NCBI GenBank assembly: GCA_028691155.1
Contig: JAQUZV010000002.1
Location: forward strand, 1 to 24,681
DNA: 24,681 nt
Source: Victivallales bacterium
GTDB lineage: Bacteria; Verrucomicrobiota; Lentisphaeria; Victivallales; SZUA-371
Reading direction: 5' to 3'
A program made the position numbers and the translations under genes. The notes below the pieces were generated by a model. The model worked only from the letters and a program-made list of their open reading frames with translations, was not told where the DNA came from and searched no databases. Shown piece after piece: positions 15,468 to 22,373 of the stretch. Numbering within the stretch: the stretch's first letter is position 1; every line of letters begins with the position of its first letter.

Positions 15468-16124
15468 TCAGTCGAAAACAACCTGCCAGTGGGGATCGCG
15501 ATAGGCGCGGAAGCACATGTCGATTTGCTCCGGGGTATTTTTCTCCAGTGCCAGCGGCGGCAGTTCATGCGGGGCGAACCAGGCGGCGGCGATGGTTTCG
15601 TGATTGGCGGTAAAGGCGCCGCCGAGATGGCGGCAGAGCACGAAAACCTTGCAGATGCCGTAAGCGTAAGGGGGCTGGTTATGGCGGTTGCGGTCGTGGA
15701 GGGCAATGAGGCGTTCGGCCGCGACGTCGAGTCCGGCTTCTTCCTTGGCCTCCTTCTCGGCATTGTCGCGAATGGACTGATTGACGTCCACCCAGCCGCC
15801 GGGCAGGGCCCAGGTGCCTTTGTTTTCCTGTACCAGCAGAATTTTGCCGTGGTCGAAAATAGCGGCGCGGGTGTCCAGTTTGGGAGTCTGAAAACCGGTT
15901 TCATTGCAGAACAGCCCTTCGACCTTTTGCAGCGACAGTCCGGACTTTCGACTCATGATTTCCGCGGCGATGTCCCGGATGCGTTGGAATCGCTCCAGAT
16001 CGAACGGGTCGCGGGAATAGGTCAGGCCGGTTTGGGCCAGAAATTGCAGTTCGACGGCCCATTCCCGCCAGACGGCGTTGTCGGCGGCGGCCTGATCGGG
16101 CGGGAGCGAAGGTTTGTCGGTCAT
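15468..16124 (-). CDS. NUDIX hydrolase with N-terminal Nudix_N domain
   Basis: The 218-residue protein hydrolyses a nucleoside diphosphate linked to another moiety; ADP-ribose-type substrates are typical of this subgroup. Residues 1-75 form the helical N-terminal domain found in this family (ELQFLAQTGLTYSRDPFDLERF). The Nudix box follows GTWALPGGWVDVNQS and ends EKEAKEEAGLDV. The catalytic E-K-E-E glutamates are present, but the first glutamate of the general box is Q and its arginine is K, as in relatives with a GGWADVG-type box. The start at 16124 has GGAAGG 9 bases upstream; an ATG at 16133 sits directly on that site and is less likely. It is divergent from proA. Confidence 0.88.
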   Translation of the reverse strand: MTDKPSLPPDQAAADNAVWREWAVELQFLAQTGLTYSRDPFDLERFQRIRDIAAEIMSRKSGLSLQKVEGLFCNETGFQTPKLDTRAAIFDHGKILLVQENKGTWALPGGWVDVNQSIRDNAEKEAKEEAGLDVAAERLIALHDRNRHNQPPYAYGICKVFVLCRHLGGAFTANHETIAAAWFAPHELPPLALEKNTPEQIDMCFRAYRDPHWQVVFD

Positions 16125-16164
16125 GGTTTCCATCCTTCCGGTAACCGGGTATGTTTTACCCGAT

Positions 16165-16192
16165 AATATAGCTGCGGCCACGGCAACTGCAA
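16165..16192 (-). promoter_or_regulatory. Promoter of the NUDIX gene
   Basis: On the minus strand TTGCAG (16192-16187) and TATATT (16170-16165) are 16 bases apart, continuing TATATTATCGGG. Transcription would start near 16158, about 34 bases before the start codon. The -35 overlaps a GCAATTG repeat unit. Confidence 0.65.
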
Positions 16193-16249
16193 TTGATTTC
16201 GGTGCGGATCGGAGCGGCAATTGCGGGGTCGGAACCGAACGGCAATTGC
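16189..16249. repeat. Three GCAATTG(C) units between divergent promoters
   Basis: GCAATTG occurs at 16189-16195, and the full palindrome GCAATTGC at 16217-16224 and 16242-16249. Start-to-start distances are 28 and 25 bases. The outer units overlap the -35 elements of the NUDIX and proA promoters, which would suit a shared operator. Confidence 0.5.
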
Positions 16250-16274
16250 AATTTGCCGGAAAGTCCATTATATT
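16246..16274 (+). promoter_or_regulatory. Promoter of the proA operon
   Basis: TTGCAA (16246-16251) and TATATT (16269-16274) are 17 bases apart, continuing TATATTATCGG. Transcription would begin near 16281, about 42 bases before proA. Confidence 0.7.
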
Positions 16275-16322
16275 ATCGGTTCGATTCATATGGTCTGGTG
16301 AGCTAATACGGAGAAACAATAA

Positions 16323-17603
16323 ATGAGCCAGGGAAAAATCAGCGTGGAAGAAATGAATGCCCGTCTGCTGGAGATGGGCGAGAAAGCCAAATATGCGTCC
16401 TACCGTTTGGCCGGTATGTCTCCGGCGCGGAAGAACGCCTGTCTCATGGCCATGGCCGATGCCATCGAGGCCGCCGCCGCCGAAATCCGGGACGCCAATG
16501 CCCTTGATCTCGACGCCGGACGCAAAAAAGGTTTGTCGGCGGCGATGCTCGACCGGCTGACGCTCGATGACCGGCGCATCAAAGGCATGGCCGACGGACT
16601 GCGCTATGTGACCACGCTCGACGATCCGGTCGGCAAAACGCTGTCGGACATCATTCGCCCCAACGGCATCCGCATCCGGAAGGTTTCCGTGCCGATCGGG
16701 GTCATCGGGATTATTTACGAATCGCGGCCGAATGTTACGGTCGACGCCGCCGGGCTCTGTCTGAAAGCCGGGAATGCGGTAATTCTGCGTGGCGGCTCGG
16801 AGGCCATCAATTCCAATCTGGTACTGGCGCAGTGTCTCAATTGTGCCGGCGTCGAAGCGGGAATGCCCGACGGCGCGGTGCAGCTGGTGCCCTGGACCGA
16901 CCGCAAGGCGGTGAGTCTGCTGCTGAAAATGAGTGCCTATATCGATCTGATTATTCCGCGCGGCGGCGAAGGTCTGATCCGTACGGTGGTGGAACAGTCC
17001 ACCATTCCGGTGATCAAGCACTATAAAGGGGTCTGCCATGTGTTTGTCGACAACGAAGCCGATCGCGATATGGCCGACCGGATCATCATCAACGCCAAAT
17101 GCCAGCGTCCCGGCGTCTGCAACGCCATTGAAAAGGTTCTGGTGCATCAGGATATCGCCGACGAATACGTGCCGCATCTGGTGCAACTGCTGCGCGATAA
17201 CGGCGTGGAAGTCCGCGGCGGTCCGGATGTGTGCCGGCTGGTCGACGATATCAAGCCCGCCACCGAAGAGGACTGGTCGGCCGAATATCTCGATCTGATT
17301 CTGACGCTGAAGATTGTCGGCGACGTCAACATGGCGATCGGACATATCAATAAATACGGTTCCCATCACAGTGACTGCATTGTGACCAACAATGCCGCTG
17401 CCGCCGAAACCTTTTTGAACGGCGTCGATTCGGCCACGGTTTATCACAATGCGTCGACCCGCTTTACCGACGGCGGCGAATTCGGCATGGGCGCGGAAAT
17501 CGGCATCAGTACCGACAAACTTCATGCCCGCGGTCCGATGGGGTTGCCCGAGCTGACTTCTTATAAATACCTCGTCTGCGGGGAAGGGCAGGTCCGCAGT
17601 TGA
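16323..17603 (+). CDS. proA: Glutamate-5-semialdehyde dehydrogenase (gamma-glutamyl phosphate reductase)
   Basis: ProA reduces gamma-glutamyl phosphate to glutamate-5-semialdehyde with NADPH, the second step of proline synthesis. The 426 residues match the family length. Catalytic C266 lies in the QRPGVCNAIEKVLVH stretch. Other family features are PIGVIGIIYESRPNVTVDAA near 124-143, LKAGNAVILRGGSEA, IPRGGEGLI and the C-terminal FTDGGEFGMGAEIGISTDKLHARGPMGL. The ATG follows GGAG by 9 bases. It heads a four-gene operon whose other members serve biotin synthesis and tRNA modification; proB is not in the window. Confidence 0.97.
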   Translation: MSQGKISVEEMNARLLEMGEKAKYASYRLAGMSPARKNACLMAMADAIEAAAAEIRDANALDLDAGRKKGLSAAMLDRLTLDDRRIKGMADGLRYVTTLDDPVGKTLSDIIRPNGIRIRKVSVPIGVIGIIYESRPNVTVDAAGLCLKAGNAVILRGGSEAINSNLVLAQCLNCAGVEAGMPDGAVQLVPWTDRKAVSLLLKMSAYIDLIIPRGGEGLIRTVVEQSTIPVIKHYKGVCHVFVDNEADRDMADRIIINAKCQRPGVCNAIEKVLVHQDIADEYVPHLVQLLRDNGVEVRGGPDVCRLVDDIKPATEEDWSAEYLDLILTLKIVGDVNMAIGHINKYGSHHSDCIVTNNAAAAETFLNGVDSATVYHNASTRFTDGGEFGMGAEIGISTDKLHARGPMGLPELTSYKYLVCGEGQVRS

Positions 17604-18301
17604 ACCCGGATTATCTGTTCCTGCCCGGCTGGGCGGTCCCGCCGGATTATTACCGTCGGTTGCAGTTGACGGACGGTGCTGCCGCGGCGGTGGTGGATTA
17701 TGGTTTTTTTACTCCGGAGTCGGTGAGCGATCCGCGGTCGGCGGGCGCCCGCGCCGCCGCGGTAACGGCGCCCACCGTGGTGCTGGCGCATTCGCTGGGG
17801 ACCTTGTTCGCCTTGCGTGCGGCGGCCGAAAATCGTCATATCGCGGCCTTGATTCTGTTTGCTCCGTTCCCGCGCTTTACCGTGGCGGCGGATTATTCGG
17901 CCGGATGTCCGTTGCGCGAGCTGCGGGCGATGCGGTTGCAGTTGCGGCGGCAGCCGGAAACATTGTTGCGGCACTTTTATGCGGCGATGGGCAATCCCGA
18001 AACGGTCGGGTTCGAGCCCGGCGCGGTCCTGAATGTGGCGGCGCTGGAAGCCGGTCTGGCCGGTCTGGCGGAGGAGGATGTCCGTAGTGTGGTTCCCCGT
18101 GTCGGGTGTCCGGTGTTGCTGTTGCAGGGGGAAAACGATGTTATCTCCGGAACCGGCGGGGCGGCATATCTGGCGGCACGGCTGCCGCAGGTTCGGTTGC
18201 AGTTGTTCCCGGGAGCGGGGCATGCGTTGCCGTTTACCCGTACCGGGGCGTGTCGTGAGGTTATCGGTGATTTTCTGCTCCATGAGGTGAATAGGTCATG
18301 A
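17600..18301 (+). CDS. Alpha/beta hydrolase, probable pimeloyl-ACP methyl ester esterase (BioH-like)
   Basis: The 233-residue protein has an alpha/beta hydrolase core with a complete catalytic triad: S65 in the nucleophile elbow LAHSLGT, D180 in QGENDV and H208 in GAGHALP. The elbow reads AHSLG rather than the usual GxSxG. The gene overlaps bioC by 4 bases, so it is the likely esterase that removes the methyl group BioC adds, releasing pimeloyl-ACP for biotin. It could instead be BioG- or BioV-like in lineage; these act alike. The start is a TTG that overlaps the proA stop (TTGA), with an AAGGGCAGG stretch upstream; no ATG lies close. Confidence 0.8.
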   Translation: MNPDYLFLPGWAVPPDYYRRLQLTDGAAAAVVDYGFFTPESVSDPRSAGARAAAVTAPTVVLAHSLGTLFALRAAAENRHIAALILFAPFPRFTVAADYSAGCPLRELRAMRLQLRRQPETLLRHFYAAMGNPETVGFEPGAVLNVAALEAGLAGLAEEDVRSVVPRVGCPVLLLQGENDVISGTGGAAYLAARLPQVRLQLFPGAGHALPFTRTGACREVIGDFLLHEVNRS

Positions 18302-19098
18302 GCATTCCGGTCCGGGTCGGCAAAAATTTTTCCCGTTCATCGCGGTCGTATACGGCGGCAGGCGCGTTTCAGCGTTCGGCCGCCAGGCACCTCTACGGAC
18401 TGCTGGAGCGGGAACTGGCCAATCCGGACCGGGTTCGGAAAGTGCTGGAATTGGGGTGCGGCACCGGTTTCCTGACCATCGGACTGCTGCGGCTGTTTCC
18501 CGATGCGCAGTTTGTGGTCAGCGATATTTCCGAGAGTATGTTGACTCTTTGCATGGATGTCACCCGGCCCGCGGCGGCCTGTCATGGCACTCCGGCGTAT
18601 TTCGAATGTTACAATATTGCCGAGGCCAACATCGAAAAAAATTATGACCTGATCATTTCTTCGCTGGCGTTTCAGTGGCTGCCCGATCTGGAGGCGGTGC
18701 TGCACAATGCGCGCGAACATCTGCTGCCGGAGGGGAAACTGGTATTTTCCACCCTGCTCGACGGCACTTTTGTCATGTTGCATCGGGTTTTTGCCGAACT
18801 CGGTTTGCCCTATCCCGGTCCCCCCATGATAACGGAAAGCGAACTGCGGGCGCAATGTGCCGTTTTTCCCCGGGTGCGGCTGGCTACATATACCTATGTG
18901 GAGGAACATGCGTCGGTGTTGGACTTTCTCCGCCAGATTCAGCGGACCGGCGCCGGCAACGGCGGATTGGTCCGGACTTCGGTGGCGGATATGCGCCGGG
19001 TATTGGCCCGTTACCGCGAATTGGCGGGCGACGGTCCGATTGAAGTGGAATATTTTCTGGCCGAAGTCATTTGTGACGAGGACGAAAACCATGTCTGA
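18298..19098 (+). CDS. bioC: Malonyl-ACP O-methyltransferase
   Basis: BioC methylates the free carboxyl of malonyl-ACP (or malonyl-CoA) so that fatty acid synthesis can extend it to a pimeloyl ester, the start of biotin synthesis. The 266 residues begin with the BioC-typical NFSRSSRSYTAAGAFQRSAARHL segment (10-32). SAM motif I is VLELGCGTGFLT (49-60), strand beta2 ends FVVSDIS, and the post-I motif DLIISSLAFQWLPD is characteristic of BioC. The gene overlaps the esterase by ATGA and mtaB by 8 bases. No other bio gene is seen in the window. Confidence 0.9.
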   Translation: MSIPVRVGKNFSRSSRSYTAAGAFQRSAARHLYGLLERELANPDRVRKVLELGCGTGFLTIGLLRLFPDAQFVVSDISESMLTLCMDVTRPAAACHGTPAYFECYNIAEANIEKNYDLIISSLAFQWLPDLEAVLHNAREHLLPEGKLVFSTLLDGTFVMLHRVFAELGLPYPGPPMITESELRAQCAVFPRVRLATYTYVEEHASVLDFLRQIQRTGAGNGGLVRTSVADMRRVLARYRELAGDGPIEVEYFLAEVICDEDENHV

Positions 19099-20413
19099 CC
19101 CCACTGCCGCCACCACCCCCACTGCCGCGGCCATGACTTTGGGCTGCCGTTTGAATCAGGCCGATACCGCGCTGATGTTCGATCGGCTTCGGCGCGAGGG
19201 TTTTGCCATTGTCCGCCCCGAGTCGCCAGGTCCGATCGATGTGCTGATCGTCAATACCTGTACGGTGACCGGTACGGCGGCGCATAAAAGCCGTCAGGCG
19301 GTGCGACGGTTCCGACGGCGGCATCCGGAGAGCTGTATTGTCGTCACCGGCTGCAGCGCCGCCATTGACAAGTTGCTGTGGGAAAAGGAGGACGGCGTCG
19401 ATCTGCTGCTGCCCAATACGGAAAAGGTCAATCTTGTCGCGCATTTGCAACGATTCCGGGAGACGTCGTGCCGTCAGGCGCCGGGCCCGGCCACGGTGTT
19501 TGCTCCGGTTTTTCGGGAGCGGGCGGCCGGAAAATTTCCCTTCAAAAGTCGGGCGCTGCTTAAAGTACAGGAGGGATGCAACGCCTTTTGCACCTACTGT
19601 ATTGTGCCCTATGCCCGGGGACGGGAGCGGTCGCGGGACTGGGATGAAATCGTGGCCGAATTTCAGGCCATGCTGGCGGCGGGATATCGTGAAGTGGTCA
19701 TTACCGGCGTCAACGTCTGCACCTATCGGCATCGGGGACGGACGCTGGTGGATCTGTTGCGGCAGCTGGCGTCGTTTCCCGGCGACTATCGCATCCGCCT
19801 GAGTTCGACCGAGCCGCATCCCGACAACCGCAACCTGTTGGCGGTCATGGCCGAAACGGATAAAATCTGCCGCTTTCTGCATCTTTCGGCGCAGCACGGC
19901 TCCGATCCCATCCTGAAAGCCATGAACCGGCATTACACGGCGGCGGAATTTGCCGCCTTTGTGGCGGCGGCGCGGGAACGTATTCCCGATATCCATATCG
20001 GAACCGACATGATCGTCGGCTTTCCCGGCGAAACCGACGCGTTGTTTCAGGCGGCCTGTGATTTTGCCCGCACCATGGCCTTTGCCAATGCCCATATTTT
20101 TACTTTTTCCCCGCGGGAAGGAACGCCGGCCGCGACTTTTCCCGCTCAGGTCCCGGCGGCGGTGGCGGCGGCACGACATGACGAACTGCGCCGCATCTGC
20201 GATGCCACGGCGCGGGAATTCCGCCTCGGCCAGGTCGGGAAAGTTCTGCCGGTACTGTTCGAAAACCGTAATCGGGCCGGCGAATATATCGGTTGGAGCG
20301 ATAATTATGTTCAGGTTGCGGCCGCCGATCCGGATTTACGCCCCAACACCCTGTGCCGGGTCCGCATTGCCGCCATGCGGCCCGACGGAATGCTGGTGGC
20401 GGGAAAAATTTAA
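19091..20413 (+). CDS. mtaB: tRNA t6A37 methylthiotransferase
   Basis: MtaB is a radical-SAM enzyme that adds a methylthio group to N6-threonylcarbamoyladenosine at position 37 of tRNAs reading ANN codons. The 440 residues show the UPF0004 domain with three cluster cysteines, C19 (TLGCRLNQ), C57 (NTCTVT) and C88 (TGCSA). The radical-SAM motif is C163, C167 and C170 (GCNAFCTYC), followed by IVPYARGRERSR, which favours MtaB over MiaB or RimO. A C-terminal TRAM-like RNA-binding domain covers about the last 65 residues. I chose ATG 19091, with GAGG 9 bases upstream; the longer frame to 18857 overlaps bioC. The stop overlaps the end of a minus-strand gene by 4 bases. Confidence 0.94.
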   Translation: MSDPTAATTPTAAAMTLGCRLNQADTALMFDRLRREGFAIVRPESPGPIDVLIVNTCTVTGTAAHKSRQAVRRFRRRHPESCIVVTGCSAAIDKLLWEKEDGVDLLLPNTEKVNLVAHLQRFRETSCRQAPGPATVFAPVFRERAAGKFPFKSRALLKVQEGCNAFCTYCIVPYARGRERSRDWDEIVAEFQAMLAAGYREVVITGVNVCTYRHRGRTLVDLLRQLASFPGDYRIRLSSTEPHPDNRNLLAVMAETDKICRFLHLSAQHGSDPILKAMNRHYTAAEFAAFVAAARERIPDIHIGTDMIVGFPGETDALFQAACDFARTMAFANAHIFTFSPREGTPAATFPAQVPAAVAAARHDELRRICDATAREFRLGQVGKVLPVLFENRNRAGEYIGWSDNYVQVAAADPDLRPNTLCRVRIAAMRPDGMLVAGKI

Positions 20414-20640
20414 TATCCCCGTTTGCTGAGCAACTGGACGAGAACCCACAGCACGAACAACAATCCGGCCAGGGCAATAACGGCGATCAGCCACCAGGCC
20501 AGCCGATGCGACGGGTGTTGAAGTTCCTCCTTTTCGGCATCCGCTTCCACTTTCAGCAGTTCCAGTCGCAGTTCCGGCGCCAGTTTTTCTTCCTGGGGTG
20601 ACGAACTGTGGTCCTGGTCGGTATGGTTTGCAACGGTCAT
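20410..20640 (-). CDS. Small tail-anchored membrane protein, unknown function
   Basis: The 76-residue protein begins with a hydrophilic, acidic and possibly helical half (residues 1-46, with ELRLELLKVEADAEKEEL). One hydrophobic segment follows (WWLIAVIALAGLLFVLWVLV, about 49-68), ending in LLSKRGY. With positive charge after the span, the orientation is not certain. GGAGG lies 8 bases before the ATG, and a consensus promoter lies upstream, so it is very probably a real gene. I recognise no family. Its stop codon overlaps the convergent mtaB stop. Confidence 0.7.
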   Translation of the reverse strand: MTVANHTDQDHSSSPQEEKLAPELRLELLKVEADAEKEELQHPSHRLAWWLIAVIALAGLLFVLWVLVQLLSKRGY

Positions 20641-20681
20641 GGGTCGGCCTCCGGTTGTTTGGGGGGTATTGTTTCCGCCAT

Positions 20682-20710
20682 AATATAGTCGATGGTGGGC
20701 AAATAAACAA
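20682..20710 (-). promoter_or_regulatory. Promoter of the small membrane protein gene
   Basis: On the minus strand TTGTTT (20710-20705) and TATATT (20687-20682) are 17 bases apart, continuing TATATTATGGCGG. Transcription would begin near 20675, about 35 bases before the start codon. Confidence 0.65.
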
Positions 20711-20783
20711 TCTTTCCGGAGCGGATAAAAGGGGCTCAATGGAAGAATTTATGAAATAAATCGCATTTAACTGCGGTTTTAAG

Positions 20784-20811
20784 TTGCATTTCCGTTGATT
20801 GCGGATTATTT
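20784..20811 (+). promoter_or_regulatory. Possible promoter of the TolC-like gene cluster
   Basis: TTGCAT (20784-20789) and TTATTT (20806-20811) are 16 bases apart. A TATATG at 20840-20845 is another possible -10 without a matching -35. Both are weak; one must be chosen experimentally. Confidence 0.3.
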
Positions 20812-20879
20812 TTCTTCGATTAGTAATTTCAGCTGGCTCTATATGGGAAAATAACGTTTGGTAACATTGGCGAGGAATT

Positions 20880-22343
20880 ATGGCAAGAGTTCTTGGAATA
20901 ACCGCGGCGGCACTGGGTTTTATGCTTATATCCGGTTGCCAGTCTTCCAACGATTATGAACAGCAACGCCGGGACACGGCGCTCCAGCATTTCAATGAGA
21001 TCAGCAAACGCGGAGCCAATCTGGCCAGCGTTTATACTTTGCCGGCCTGTATCGGCGATGCCATGAAAAACAATCTCAACCTGAAAGTGGAAGAACTTCA
21101 GGCGGCGATCGAGCAGGAAAACAAGACCGCGGCGATGTTGGGAATGCTCCCGCGTCTGCAGATGGACTATGAACTGAAAACCCGAACCAACCAACCCGGG
21201 GCCACCAGTATCGACCTGAAAACCGGGGCCACCAGTCTGCAATACAGCCGGTCGTCGGAAAAGACCGAATATACTTATGAAGTGGAGCTGGCCTACAGTA
21301 CGTTGGATTTCGGCATGGCCTATTTCAATTCCGTTCAGGCGCAGGATCGCATTCTCCTGGCGCGCAATCAGAAGGAGCGAGTAGCTCGCAACCTGCGCCT
21401 GGAAGTGGCCGCCGCCTATTTCGATGTGGTCGCGTCCCAGGATGCCATCAATACGACGCGGAGTCTGCTGGAACGTACCAAGGGGATCGATGCCGTCTTC
21501 CGCGCCCTCAAGGAGTCCAAGAGCATCAGCCAGTTGCGGCTGCTGGACGAACGCAAGCGTTATATCGATCTCGAGCGCCGGATGATGGAATTCGAACGCA
21601 GTCATGAGGACGCCTGCGTCAAACTGCGTTCGCTGATGGGCTATCTGCCGCTGGCGGAACTTACCGTGGACACCACGATTCTCGGCAAAGTGGATTTCAA
21701 GAAGCTGCCCGATGTGGAAACCCTGGAAATGGCGGCGCTGCGCAAGCGTCCGGAACTCAGTGAGTTGGACATTCAGCAGCATGTCAATATTCAGGAAGCC
21801 CGCAAGGCGATTTTAACCATGATTCCCACGGTGAAGCTGTTTACCGACTGGCAATACAGTTCCAACCCGCTGCTCTATAATCAGAATTGGTGGGAAATCG
21901 GAATGCGTGCTTCCTATGATCTGCTCAAGTTGCCCTCCAAGGTGATGAAATACCGGTCTATCGGCGCCAAGTCGGAAGAGTTGGAGTTGCGGACCAAGGC
22001 GTTGAGTGTGGCGATAATGGCTCAGGTCCGTCTGGCCCATTCCGATTGGATGGAAGCGCAGAAGATGTTCCGTTACAACGACAAGGTCTACAAGGTCTAT
22101 CGCCAGTCGTTGGAAATGGCGCGCAAATCCTACCGGGCCGGCAGTGCGCTTTCCCGCGTGGAAATGAATCGTATGGAGTTGGAAGCGGCCGAAAAGTATA
22201 TCGTACGGACGCAATCGCTGAGCAATTGCTATCTTTCCTACTATCGTCTGATCAATGCGGTCGGCGCCGTGCTCAGTGATAAGGAATATCAGGAAATCCG
22301 GAAATCTTTCGGCGTAACTTCGCCTCAGATGGCGTCGCGATAA
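20880..22343 (+). CDS. TolC-family outer-membrane efflux lipoprotein, paralogue 1
   Basis: The 487-residue protein begins with a lipoprotein signal peptide ending in the lipobox LISGC (Cys at about 20), so it is probably lipid-anchored in the outer membrane. The mature part is alpha-helical with two repeats typical of OEP/TolC proteins, each introduced by a region such as ACIGDAMKNNLNLKVEE and RKRPELSELDIQQHVNIQEARKAI. TolC-like trimers form exit ducts for efflux pumps or type I secretion. No membrane-fusion or pump gene is visible here. GAGG lies 5 bases before the ATG. A close paralogue follows after 30 bases; both share DFGxAYFNSVQA and YNxxWWxxGxRxxYDL motifs. Confidence 0.85.
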   Translation: MARVLGITAAALGFMLISGCQSSNDYEQQRRDTALQHFNEISKRGANLASVYTLPACIGDAMKNNLNLKVEELQAAIEQENKTAAMLGMLPRLQMDYELKTRTNQPGATSIDLKTGATSLQYSRSSEKTEYTYEVELAYSTLDFGMAYFNSVQAQDRILLARNQKERVARNLRLEVAAAYFDVVASQDAINTTRSLLERTKGIDAVFRALKESKSISQLRLLDERKRYIDLERRMMEFERSHEDACVKLRSLMGYLPLAELTVDTTILGKVDFKKLPDVETLEMAALRKRPELSELDIQQHVNIQEARKAILTMIPTVKLFTDWQYSSNPLLYNQNWWEIGMRASYDLLKLPSKVMKYRSIGAKSEELELRTKALSVAIMAQVRLAHSDWMEAQKMFRYNDKVYKVYRQSLEMARKSYRAGSALSRVEMNRMELEAAEKYIVRTQSLSNCYLSYYRLINAVGAVLSDKEYQEIRKSFGVTSPQMASR

Positions 22344-22373
22344 TCGGGCATGCAACAAGTAAGATGAGATAAA

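Noticed and set aside
15468..17525. A 685-codon minus-strand frame that fuses antisense-proA sequence to the NUDIX gene
   Set aside because: Only the last 218 residues match a protein family. The rest is antisense to proA, and the promoter and ribosome-binding site place the start at 16124.
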